A stretch of 64,000 nt of DNA from Heterodera schachtii (Eukaryota > Nematoda > Chromadorea > Rhabditida > Heteroderidae), in contig SIJG01000086.1 in assembly GCA_023374025.1 (NCBI GenBank), positions 62,001 through 126,000 of the forward strand. The letters are read 5' to 3'. Below are positions 48,638-60,200 of the stretch, one piece after another (position 1 is the first letter of the stretch; every line of letters begins with the position of its first letter). The notes beneath the pieces were generated by a model. The model made no database searches. It had not been told where the DNA came from and was given only the letters and a program-made list of their open reading frames with translations. The position numbers were made by a program, and so were the translations under genes.

Positions 48638-48914
48638 CAAGAATATGAAAATGAAGTAATATTAATGTAAAACCATGCGCGTGCGTAGGATTGAATGATG
48701 ATGGCTCTTATAGGGACAAAATTGCGTTAGGATTACCTTACCGTTCATTAGTCCAAGCCCTTTCCGATTTATGTAAATATTTTGTCATTTTGTTTTTTAA
48801 AACATTTTTTGTTTTCGTTTGTAACTTCGCGAGTTTTATTTTAAATCACATTTTGAACATTTGTAGGATTTACCTAGGAAATGTCAGAAATATGTAATAC
48901 TGTTACACAAGTTT

Positions 48915-48994
48915 TCGTAAAAATATAAAGGAAGTTTCAAAAATTTCTTCGTACTCGTAAAAATATAAAGGAAATTTCAAAAATTTCTTCGTAC
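48915..48994. repeat. 40-bp direct duplication
   Basis: Two tandem copies (48915-48954, 48955-48994) of tcgtaaaaatataaaggaa followed by rtttcaaaaatttcttcgtac, differing at one base. Confidence 0.9.
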
Positions 48995-49161
48995 TTTAGC
49001 AGATAACACTGTATAAAAAGTGGCCTCATAATTATTGAGGAGGAAAAACATTTATATACATATACTAATTGTAGTAATCATACCCATTAATTTAATCTTA
49101 CAAATTTTAGTATACGTATTACGCTGAACAACCCTTTTTAATCGAAAGAATTTGACTTGAC

Positions 49162-51053
49162 ATGACTGATGCGAAAACTGAGTATTTTGTTTTTAACTTC
49201 ATTAATTCATTTTAATAATTTTTAATTTCTTTAAGTCAAAAAGATAATGTGAAGAGTGAAGTTGGAGATGTGCCCAATGGCGGGACGTCATTCACTGCAC
49301 AGCTTAGCGACGATTTCACTATCCAAGTAAATTGGGATTGGGCTGTGTGTTCACTTTCATTGTGGAAATACAAAAATTTGGAGTTTCTTTTCTTCAGCCT
49401 TTTGAAATTAAAAATTCATAAGCACTTGCCTTTTTAAAATTAATTTTATATTTTGAGTCGAATACGAATGAGGTGGTCGATTCATTCGACAACATGCAAC
49501 TCAAGGACACATTGCTGCGTGGCATTTACTCATTCGGTTTTGAGAAACCATCCGCAATTCAACAACGTGCAATTGTTCCATGTTGTTCAGGTTTTTTAGA
49601 TTCGCTTTTTCATTCATTCCGATTAGTCTTGAATCTCCTGTTTTTATTTCTTATTTTTAGGGCGTGATGTGATCGCGCAAGCCCAATCTGGAACCGGAAA
49701 AACGGCAACTTTCTCTATTTCCGTTCTTCAACGTGTCGATGAGAATGCACCGGATGTTCAGGCACTTGTGATGGCACCAACTCGAGAGTTGGCCCAACAG
49801 GCAATGCCCACCCACTCTTCCCAATTGGCACTCTATGGACTTACTTGTCTCCGTTTGACAGATTCTTCTTGTTATGCGTGCACTTGGCGAGTATATGGGG
49901 GTCAAGTTTCACACTTGCATCGGCGGGACGAGTGTGCGCGACGACCAGCGCAAATTGGAGGGGAGCGTTCAAGTGATCGTCGGAACACCGGGACGAGTCA
50001 ATGACATGATCCTGCGCGGAGCACTCAGTTAGAGCTTTTTGTAAAATATTAAATTTGCATTTTCTATTAAGAGACTGACAAAATAAAAATGTTTGTGCTT
50101 GACGAGGCTGACGAAATGTTGTCTCGCGGGTTCAAAGACCAAATTTATGAAGTTTTTAAAAGCTTGCCGAACGATGTCCAGGTAATAAAACGAAAACATA
50201 TTATCATATTGCAATGATTTCGACGTTTTCCATTGTATATTTGGATTTTTTCATTCTCAGGTTGTTTTGTTGTCCGCAACGATGCCTAATGAAGTGCTCG
50301 ACGTGACCAAGAAGTTCATGCGCAACCCCATCCAAATTCTGATAAAGAAGGAGGAATTGACGCTCGAAGGCATTCGTCAATTCTACATTTTCGTCGACAA
50401 AGAGGTCATTTTAGGCATTTGCGAAACGAAAATGACAGTCGTATTTTGAAAGGAATGGAAGTTCGAGACCCTTTGCGACCTCTACGACACCGTAAACATC
50501 ACTCAGGCGGTTATTTTCGCTAACACGCGAAGAAAAGTGGAGGATTTGGCGCGAAATATGACGCAGAAGAAATTCACTGTGTCTCTCATTGTATTATTCC
50601 CTTTGGTTGTGTCCTTTTGTGACCATTTGCTCTTTGTTAGCACGGTGAAATGGAGCAGCAGGACCGCGACGTGATTATGCGCGAGTTCCGTTCCGGCTCT
50701 TCCCGCGTCCTCATCACCACCGACCTGCTCGCCCGTGGCATCGATGTTCAACAGGTGTCAGTCGTGATAAACTACGATTTGCCGGGCAACCGTGAGAATT
50801 ACATCCATCGGTTAGTTTTTTCGAGTAATGCAATTCTAAAAACGTGTGTGATCTTTTTAAAGAATCGGTCGGTCCGGACGATTCGGTCGTAAGGGAGTGG
50901 CCATCAACTTTGTGACGAAACAGGTGGCGGTGGAAAAGGCGAACATTTTGATATTTGTATCTTTTCAAGGACCAGCAAATGTTGAAGGAAATCGAGACAT
51001 ATTATTCCACCCAAATCGAAGAAATGCCCGCCAACATCGGGGAAATGATTTGA
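49162..51053 (+). CDS. inf-1: eIF4A DEAD-box RNA helicase
   Basis: Eleven exons: 49162-49181, 49236-49326, 49458-49590, 49661-49800, 49862-50027, 50072-50181, 50261-50404, 50453-50590, 50641-50810, 50863-50923 and 50970-51053; all phases fit. Motifs in order: Q motif [13 protein letters not shown], Walker [27 protein letters not shown] in [23 protein letters not shown], then [33 protein letters not shown] and the terminal block [29 protein letters not shown] and the IEEMP ending fit translation factor eIF4A rather than the exon-junction paralogue. It unwinds 5' UTRs within eIF4F. The fourth intron is GC-AG. Confidence 0.95.
49801..49861 (+). other. GC-AG intron in eIF4A
   Basis: The exon ends ...ACTCGAGAGTTGGCCCAACAG, the intron starts gcaatg and ends gtttgacag. 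Joining gives [20 protein letters not shown], matching eIF4A without gap. No GT in frame would do so. Confidence 0.85.
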
Positions 51054-51059
51054 GCGTTG

Positions 51060-52320
51060 ACAGGGCAGGATCGATAAATGGGAAAGTGATTTGGGAGTTA
51101 TTATGTTTGGATTACCACCCACCCGCCCTTTCAAATCATTCGTATACCATTATTATGTTGGTCCCATTTCGGCTCCTGGTTATAAATCGATTGTTGTTTT
51201 GGAGGGATATGAATAATATTTGTTATACTCAACGACGCATTTTATGTAGCAGGTTGGCTTTGGCATAGTCTGTAATTTAAACGGGGACAATGATAATGAA
51301 TAATTGGCACTTTTGCTGTTGGAGGGGGGGGGGGGCAAAAACCAAAAGGGTGACTTTGGATATTCGTTTCTTTTCATTGTTTTATCTTTTCCCGCAGCAA
51401 AAGAGCCAAATAATTAAATTAAGTTTGATTGTTGTGAACGGTCAGTGCTTTTCGCCTCGAGCGCTGCGATGGCAATAAAATATTCCTTTTGCAAAATTCT
51501 GACTACTTTTCCCAGTTAAAAGAATGAGTTATCGTTTTTGGCACATTTACCCACTTTGGAGGATTATTGCCAATTTTCAATTTTATTTTTTTTCATCTCC
51601 GACTGTCCCTTCGTCCGTGCATTTACCGCACCATCGCCCATTAAAATTTGCATTATTTTTTGGTGAATTTGCATTTATATGCATCAAACGGCAAAACGGG
51701 AGGGGCGGGGGGTTGGAATTGTCGCACGGTTTGCCGATTTGGGTGAGGATGTTCGATTCGCTTACTTTTTCATTGTCTTTTGGCCTTGGGACCGGCAATG
51801 CTTTCGTCCGATTGTCCCGTCCCTTCGCATTGCTTTGCCCTCCCCTCCGATTTTTCTGCTCGTTCCGAAAGTGTCCCCGCTTCGGCTTCGCATCGTTGGC
51901 ACTTCCCCCCCCCCCCCCCCCGCCGCCTTTTCTTCGCTTCGCCAGCGAACCCCCGGGGGGAATTCTTCGTCAGCCGCCGGTCCTTCCGCCCCCTCCCCCG
52001 CCTTTTCTTCTAAACTCTATTAATTAATGATATTTATTCCATTATTTCATTTTTCCCATGTTTACGCCCTCAAGCAAAAAGAAAGAAAATTGGAAAAAGT
52101 TTAATTTGGCTAATTTGCCGCGGCGAGGGCAATTCGATTGAAAGCATTGAAAAATGAGCGCACTTTGGGTGCAAACAAAGGACAAAAAACAGCCAACTTC
52201 AGCCCAGTCAGCGGGGGCAGTCATTTTTGAGCTTTCATCGCTTAGCAATTGCCCTTTTTCACCATTTGCCTTTTGCTGCGCAAATTTTCCAAAAAGAGCG
52301 CAATTGGCACTTGGCCACTT
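51060..52320. other. Intergenic stretch, no supported gene
   Basis: Past the eIF4A stop the sequence has a G11 tract (51307), a C15 tract (51906) and AT-rich parts. No conserved motif was found on either strand. Confidence 0.55.
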
Positions 52321-52324
52321 CCCC

Positions 52325-53300
52325 GCCTCCCCCAACGTTCATCCTCTTCCTCCTCCCTCCTCCAACGTTCATCCTCTTCCTCCTCCCTCCTCCAACGTTC
52401 ATCCTCTTCCTCCTCCCCCCTCCAACGTTCATCCTTTCCTCCTCCCTCCTCCAACGTTCATCCTTTCCTCCTCCCTCCTCCAACGTTCATCCTCTTCCTC
52501 CTCCCTCCTCCAACGTTCATCCTTTCCTCCTCCCTCCTCCAACGTTCATCCTCTTCCTCCTCCCTCCTCCAACGTTCATCCTTTCCTCCTCCCTCCTCCA
52601 ACGTTCATCCTTTCCTCCTCCCTCCTCCAACGTTCATCCTCTTCCTCCTCCCTCCTCCAACGTTCATCCTTTCCTCCTCCCTCCTCCAACGTTCATCCTC
52701 TTCCTCCTCCCTCCTCCAACGTTCATCCTTTCCTCCTCCCTCCTCCAACGTTCATCCTCTTCCTCCTCCCTCCTCCAACGTTCATCCTCTTCCTCCTCCC
52801 CCCTCCAACGTTCATCCTTTCCTCCTCCCTCCTCCAACGTTCATCCTCTTCCTCCTCCCTCCTCCAACGTTCATCCTTTCCTCCTCCCTCCTCCAACGTT
52901 CATCCTCTTCCTCCTCCCTCCTCCAACGTTCATCCTCTTCCTCCTCCCCCCTCCAACGTTCATCCTTTCCTCCTCCCTCCTCCAACGTTCATCCTCTTCC
53001 TCCTCCCTCCTCCAACGTTCATCCTTTCCTCCTCCGCCCTCCAACGTTCATCCTCTTCTTCCTCCCCCCTCCAACGTTCATCCTTTCCTCCTCCGCCCTC
53101 CAACGTTCATCCTCTTCTTCCTCCCCCCTCCAACGTTCATCCTTTCCTCCTCCGCCCTCCAACGTTCATCCTCTTCTTCCTCCCCCCTCCAACGTTCATC
53201 CTTTCCTCCTCCGCCCTCCAACGTTCATCCTCTTCTTCCTCCCCCCTCCAACGTTCATCCTATTCCTCCTCCCCCCTCCAACGTTCATCCTCTTCCTCCC
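52325..53300. repeat. 33-copy minisatellite with 29/30-bp units
   Basis: Units share CCAACGTTCATCCT then either cttcctcctccctcct (30 bp) or ttcctcctccctcct (29 bp). I count 33 CAACGTTC cores. The two unit types alternate irregularly to about 53030, then settle into a 59-bp dimer (one 29-bp unit with a ccgccct end, one 30-bp unit with cttcttcctcccccct) repeated about four times. Because units of 29 and 30 bp mix, all three plus frames stay open for over 380 codons; these are not proteins. Confidence 0.95.
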
Positions 53301-53559
53301 CCTCCCCTCTTCCCCCTGCATTCCCCTCCCTTCCCTTCCGCCCCCGCGCCCCCTCCCGCGCCCTGCCAAATTTGCCTTTTTCCCTTCCATTAATTATTCG
53401 CCTTCCGTTAGTGCCCTTGCCACCTCCTCCCTCCATCCGCCCAACGTGATGACGGCACACAAACACCTCATCCATTTTGTGGCTCATTTTCGCTCTTTCC
53501 GTTTTAATTGTCTGTTGGTGGCTCCGCCGCTTCATCTGGCAATTTTGGCCAATTCATAA

Positions 53560-54680
53560 TAATTGGCCAAAATAGGTCGTTGGCGCCGTTCCCTTCCCCC
53601 GGGGCCACCGCTTCTTTTTCTTTTTTTTTTGCGTGAAATTTGTCCCATTGTTTTTTCCCTTTCGATTAATTGGAAGACCCAAAAGAGGAGGTGTCGGGAG
53701 GGCGTTCCTTCTTATATCGTCCCATCCCCCGGTTCAATCCCTGAAATATCCCACAAAGGCATTTGTTCCCTCCCCTCCTTTCCATTTCGTTCGGCATCCG
53801 CCCACCTTCTCCTCATGTGGTACTTCTTCATGCCGTGCCATCCATCTCAATCAATCTTCCCCCTCCCCCCCCCCCCCCCCCCCCCCTTTTCCCCCTTTTC
53901 CCTCCTTTCCTTTGGCCCCGCCCTTCGCTTTCCCAAATTCAATCTTTCAGGGCCTTTTGTTCTTTCGCCATTTATCTCAACCGTTTTTCCAATTCTTTGT
54001 TCATTTTGTTGGACTTTTATGCAAAAGTGCCACTCGTAGGGAGAATATTAAAAGATGGTAACAAGAAAAAGAAAAAATAAATAAATAAAACTCGAAAGCA
54101 AACCTTCATTTGCATTTTGGTCTGTAAGTCCGTAGGTTAGCCCTCCGCTCCCTTCTCCTCCCCCCGCCCCCCCCCCCCCCCTCCATGCGTCCACTCCAAC
54201 CCAATTTAGCCTGCCATTCGCTCGTTCTAAGGATGAACAAATGCGATGATAATGAAGATGAAGCACTTTTGGCATTTGCTCTCTTTGCCCCGTCTCATAA
54301 AACGGAGTCACCGCCATTCTCTCTTCCCCAAAATTGGAGTTTCAACGGAAACACGAAAAAGTGGCCAAATGAGGAAATTCGAGCTGAACATCCCCCCCCC
54401 CCGCCCTATGCCGTGCCCCTCTTCAAACATTTGGTCGTTATTCATTTATTGCTTTTATTTAGCATATTGAGATGATGTGAATGTGCCGGGGGGGGGGGGA
54501 AGCAAATTCATTGCGTTTAGTCAACGCGTAATTGTCGCTGTATCCTTAGCGTGCAAATAGTGAACGAACGCATTGAGTAAAGGGGGCCAATTGCGTGGGC
54601 AAAATTTTGGAGAAAAAACGTGACGAAGAAAGAGGTGGCCAAATGAGCCGAACATTACGGTGAAATGTGCCCTTCTGTTG
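53560..54680. other. Intergenic stretch, C-rich, no supported gene
   Basis: Contains the longest homopolymer seen (about 22 C near 53868) and another near 54164. Frames here are Pro/Ser/Phe-rich without motif. Confidence 0.55.
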
Positions 54681-54688
54681 TCATTCCC

Positions 54689-54695
54689 TATAAAT
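54689..54695 (+). promoter_or_regulatory. TATA box of the neuropeptide gene
   Basis: TATAAAT in the context ccctataaatactgctccc, 108 bp before the ATG at 54797. The spacing leaves room for a short leader. Confidence 0.55.
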
Positions 54696-54796
54696 ACTGC
54701 TCCCTCTCTCAGTGCCGTCCACCATTTCAGGTCATTTCCATTTGCCAATTGCTCCGTTTCCGCACTTTCCCCTAAATCCTTTGCACTTACATTCTC

Positions 54797-55629
54797 ATGG
54801 TCGTGGCGAAGAATATTTGCCGGACGAAAAGGCCATTTTCGGATTTAAATCTGTTGGTAAGACGGACACTTCAGTTTCGTTTAAGCACAGTTGCCAAATT
54901 GCACTTTCTCTTCAGTTGTTTCTGAGTTTTGTCCTTTGTTCTGAGTTTATCCCGGCAACGAATGCGAACGAAAACGGCAGAAGCGCGCCGTGGGGACGGA
55001 GAGGTGAGAGGAAACAGAGGCAGTGAATAAAGCGAAACGAAAGAATTCGGGGGGGGGGGGGGTCAAATGGAGAGACAACGGAACGAACACCCGGGGAGAC
55101 AAACCGAACCAACGAACACACAGCTGCTTAAGGAGCCTTCAAAGTCATCGCCTTTCGTCCAAGGCGTGCCTTGGACATTTTGGAATCGGATGGTTTTGGT
55201 GGATTTCGGAAAAGAGCATTGGATGTGATGGACGGCGATGGGTTCGGTTCATTTCAAAAGAGAGCGTTGGATTCACTCGAAGGCGACGATTTCATGGGAC
55301 TGAAGAAAAAGAGGGCTTTGACTACAGCGGACGGGGACGGCTTCACTGATTTGGGCAAAAGAGCATTGGATGTTCTTGACGGAGATGATTTTGTTGGCTT
55401 CAGAAAACGCAGCGAAATGCAAAAGTAATTTTGGATTTGAAATTGGGGGGGGGGAGAGAAAAGGGGGGGGGGGCATTGGCAAATTGCGATCGTCGGCACT
55501 TCCCTCAAAACAATCCCTTTGTTTCTGTGCAGGAAACTCGCACTGTTAGACCAAATTCAGCACCGACAAATGAGGGCGAGAAGAGCATTGGACGCCCTAG
55601 AAGGAAACGCTTTCGGTTTTCGTCGATAA
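54797..55629 (+). CDS. Orcokinin-type neuropeptide precursor (NLP-14/15-like, 178 aa)
   Basis: Exons 54797-54856, 54916-55003, 55133-55424 and 55533-55629, phases consistent. The N-terminus has a secretory signal whose hydrophobic core LLLFLSFVLCSEFIP is assembled across the first intron, followed by cleavage near TNA-NEN. Dibasic sites then release ALDILESDGFGGFR, ALDVMDGDGFGSFQ, ALDSLEGDDFMGLK, ALTTADGDGFTDLG (a C-terminal Gly before KR, so possibly amidated) and ALDVLDGDDFVGFR. After a spacer, exon 4 adds a final ALDALEGNAFGF before RR and the stop. The ALDxLxGxGFxGF pattern is that of nematode NLP-14/NLP-15 and, more distantly, arthropod orcokinins. Expected in neurons; the receptor is not inferable. 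Confidence 0.9.
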
Positions 55630-55639
55630 ACAAAAAGCC

Positions 55640-57240
55640 TAAGAAAAAAGGGCTTTTACGTCAGTCTTTGGCTTGAACAGACCGATCACAACGTCAATTT
55701 ATGTGATTTTCGATCATTTGATCAAACGGTTGATAAATGTTTGATACGCTTACCTTTCCAATAAATGAACCACTTATTAATCGGTTATAATTGAAAAGGA
55801 AAGGCCGAGAGAACGAGGCGAGAAGGAAATTATGACTGACTCTTTCAACAGAAGAAGGTAATCATTGATAATTTCAAAAAAGAAAAAAAAAACAATTGAA
55901 CCGCTGAAAAATTAAACTGCATAATTTTCAACTAATGCTTAACACCAACAAAAAACGAGACATGTGTCAATAAGAGAGAGTGCAGAGAAAAAAACATCTC
56001 TCATTTTGGCGTACTATTTTTTTTATCTCTGTTAATAGAGAAAAACTTTATTTAGTTCATCCTGTTTAACTTTTTTTCTACTTGTAATTGGTCGAAATAG
56101 TTAGCATATTCGTGAACAGCGACCTCGAAAACCCCATAAAAAGTTGTTTTACACGATTTTTTGAAAATATTTTTTTATTTTGAAAAAGGCGGGAACAAAC
56201 CAAACTATTACCCTGAATTTTCCCAAAATTTCTTTTCAAGTCCATTTGGGAGCTAAATTTTAGCACTTATATATGAAACATAAAAATTAAAATTTACATA
56301 AAATATTTTCATAATTTTTACCATTTTCTATTCAATTAAAAAATGATTTGCTAAAATAAGCTCTAATTCGAAATATTTTTCGTTTTCTCTTATAAAATAT
56401 ACAATTCAGAAAACCCCTCCCCCGTTGAAAAACTGTCGACAGTCAGTGAAATTGTTTGTTGCTTTTGTTATTTCTCACAATTTTTCATTAAAAGGAAAAA
56501 GCGACTGCAATTTGCGCTTCGGATTTATTATTCATTTTATTATCATTATTAAACATTCAAACCCAAAAGCGTTAATTGTAAGAACAATGGAAACAAAGGG
56601 CAGAAAGGGAAAGGGACATAAAATAACGAATTAATCGACTGAAACCAAAGAATAAAACAATGTGAGGAAGACATTTTGAGAAATGTGATCATTTAAAACA
56701 CAGAAAGTATTTATTGAGTTCGACCAACGAAAAATTGTTTGGTGCGCTATCAATCCAAAGCAAATTGAGGACAAAAAAGGAAAGATACAAATTCAAAGCA
56801 AAGGGAGGGGAAGTTATTACAGGGGGGGGGGGGGGAGATATGCCCATTACGTTTGGTCTGCCGACGACTTTTTATTGCGCCAATACCAACTGAATGAGAA
56901 ATAGCATAAAGGCATTTGGACATTGGCTGAGCCAATGCACCAAAAGGTGGCAATTTGGGACGTGATTTTTTAAAGAAAAGGGCAAGGACACAAGGAAATA
57001 GCAAAGGAAAGGGAAGTGCTAAAGTAAAGCATTTATTTCAGTCATAACATAATATTGTAAGATTACTGAATTTGGCATTTGACAATGATGAGAATCCAAA
57101 CCAACATAAAAATGTCAAATAAAAATAAAAACATGAAAAAGAGAAGAATGCTCCGCAAAAGAATTAACCAGCGAAACATTGAGGGAAATGAAATTTGAGA
57201 CTTAGACGAAAGTGTACTGACAAACTAAGAAAATATCAAA
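55640..57240. other. Intergenic stretch between neuropeptide and Argonaute genes
   Basis: AT-rich. At 56080-56240 the minus strand reads ggggttttcgaggtcgctg then ttcacgaat, resembling the arms of the fold-back elements at 2011 and 63290, so a degraded element is likely. A G13 tract lies at 56822. No gene seen. Confidence 0.55.
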
Positions 57241-57254
57241 TTGGCAATGAACAA

Positions 57255-60200
57255 CTATGCAAAATACATGACAGAATTGGCATCCGGGTGCACCTGAACA
57301 GCGCGTGCCATGTTACTGAGTGTGGTGTCCTCACTTGTCCCAGACGGCTGACTTCCCTCACCGCTTAAGCGTTTAGATATTTCATTTGGAATGGTCTCTA
57401 CACCCACCTGTCGTGCTCTCTGTCGACGAGATGATAACGCGCCCGGAAGGCAACCAAATGCGCATAATAAGCGGGGGCAGGGATAGAGACGGAACGAGTG
57501 CAGCGCACGTAAGTGTGACACATTTGGTAAGTGAGCTGTTGCAGGTCATCCGCACTCAAATTATTGTCATCCCACAGCACGTGGTAATGGGACGGTCGAG
57601 AAGTGCCCTAAATTTTTTTTCATAATTCGCTTTATCTGATATTTGCAAAAGGAACAATTTTAAACTTTATAAAAGATAAAGCCACCCTGGAATAAGATTT
57701 TTTTGAAGTTTTGTTGTGGAGGGTTTCCCCATTAAACCCCCTGGATACATCCTGATTTTGGCTACGTCCTAGTGGGGCAGATAGGAATTTTCGGAAATAA
57801 TAAACATAAATAGATTCAGAATCAATGCCTCAATGTACCTGAATGCCGGCATGTGAGCAGAGATAAAAGTCGAATTCGGTTGGATGCGTAATGCCAACAT
57901 CGACAGTTGTCCCCGGAGGAATGTTTGATGCTTTCCCCACTTGGTCCTGTTTGTTCACAGCGAACAACCTGGACCGAAGTGCAAGGGATAGTATAACTTT
58001 TCCAATTCCTTATTACTAATACTACCGTGTGTGGTGTCGTTTCTGTACGGCAATGAAAGTGATCCCCGGCTGATACCCACGCTCCAACATCATGCAAGCC
58101 TCGCGCATTGAACGTAATTCGCTTTGGAGGACCTGAAAATGAGCCGGATTTAGCCGGGTCATCATTTAGGGAACTTACGTTAAGGAATTGTCCCTCGCTG
58201 ACCCCATCGCGGTAGAGCACAATCCGAGTGGGTTTGAAGCGCGTGTTTCGATAGAATTGGATCAACAATTCCCTGACCATATATGTGAGTTCGGAAATGA
58301 TGTCCTAAAAGATTGGTCCCGTAGAGAATTGTCCGTTCCCTCACGTGTCTGTGCTGTTGCACTCGAACTGTCGCAGCATATCGCGATGGATGTGCGTCCA
58401 TACTTCCCACGACAGCAGCGATCGAAGGTTTCCGCGAATCGCCGGCTGGCGGATGTGTTATGTCAGCGCCAAGAAAAATGACGGGCTCATTGAAAATACG
58501 CGGTCGAATATTCGGCAAAAGAATGCTTAATTCGAATCAGTAAGGAAAAGAAGCATATTTTGTCATCCACCTGTTAACGCCGCCAAGTTTTACATTCATT
58601 TTGAGACAAAGATTTGACAAAGTTTGGGGCGTTGTTTTGGTTACATTTTTTGCTTGGACGCATTGAGTGGCAATGCCCAGCACAATGTCACCCACGCGTT
58701 TGACCTCGGCTTAAAAGTTAAGCATTTTAAGATTTGTTGTACAATCAAAAGGCAGTGTAAATTGCTATAGACCATAAACCGGCGTCTTTCCGGGAAGAAT
58801 GACGCAGACGAGTTGGAGGCCGGGGAAATTCTGCTTGAGGTATTTGAGCATTGGCTCCACTTGGTCCGCTCCAAGCGCATATTTGCAGAAACAGGGCTGA
58901 CCCTGAATCGGCATGCCAGCATCAGCGGAGATTCGTTGGAGTTGCACGGTAAAATTCCTGTAGTGGCAATGCACACACTTATTGATAGTCAGTCTCCGCT
59001 TTCCACCGACCTGAGATCGTTCTCTTTGACGGATTGTTGCGGTGCAAAACAAGCGATTGCCCACGTTTTCACTTCTATACCGGTGTGAAACTGTTTGGCC
59101 CGCATGTCCCACACGCCTTGGTTGGGCAGTGCCGTTGCCCGATTACGTCCTCCGTAAAGCAATTTTGGGGCAGTCAACACACGGCCTTTGACTTCCGTCA
59201 TGACCTGTCGAAGCGAACCGTTAAAGGAACGAACGAACTATGAACACTACCGGAGTGATTGAAATCCCAAACTCATGAGCGAAGGGGTCATTGATGAATT
59301 CGGCGCGTCGGACTAACTCGGAAATTTCTTTTTCACGTTCCGGAGCAGATCGAGCAGTTGCCTTAATGGACATTCGAAAGACGCAAAAAGGGGTCTGTAC
59401 CTTGATCATTGTGGACGTTTGGTTGTCAGTCAGTTTTTTGATACACCGTTGGCCCGAAACAATCATGCAAACTTCCGGCGGAAGATACGTGTGTTTCTGC
59501 TCCTGCCCAACTTGTAGACATGGCAAATGGGGGTATTTGAGTTGAAGACGATATTTATCATAAAAATATTTCGCCACTGTGCAGTCGATGATCTGTCCAG
59601 TGTCAAGCTGGAGAGGAAATCTAAAAAACACATTCTTTTTAGGGACAAATCCCTCCGATGTACGAACGTTTGAGTCTGCGCAGGGCGTCTCGTCACATTG
59701 CTCACGCGGTATTTCCGTTTCATATTCCCACAATGGGTAATTTCGATTTTCAACCCCCTGATTTCCTTGGTGAATCGCGTTCGTTGAGGGTCTCCCAAAG
59801 TGCGCCGGTCGGAAAGCGCTTGAATAGGCAATTCAAGCACATCGGCCATAAACTCGATGACGGGCATTTCGCGATAAAATGCAGTCGCAGACACTTAAAA
59901 ATGAAAGGTGAACAAAATGAAAGCGTGAAAAACCATCGATGTTTAGCATCATTTTCCACTGAGAGGGACGAACACTCTGATGGAATCCGAACCAAACTTC
60001 GCGACCACCACCCAATTTGCTGTCCATCGCTGAGTGTCCTTTGGCATCGCTTTTGCCATCGCCCATTGCCGAATATCCTTTGCTGTCACCCGTTTGGAAA
60101 GTACCGACACCCGTGTTTATGTGCTGAGCCCCGACCGCCGAACGAGGAGATGAAAAAAAAGAACGCCCGACTGAAACACAAAATTATTTTCCATTCTTTT

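Noticed and set aside
52325..53300. Possible CRISPR-like array
   Set aside because: Units are directly tandem with no unique spacers, in a eukaryotic genome.
52154..53559. Open frames of 380-430 codons in all three plus phases
   Set aside because: They run through the minisatellite; mixing 29- and 30-bp units that lack stops keeps every phase open. No domain, no exon signals.
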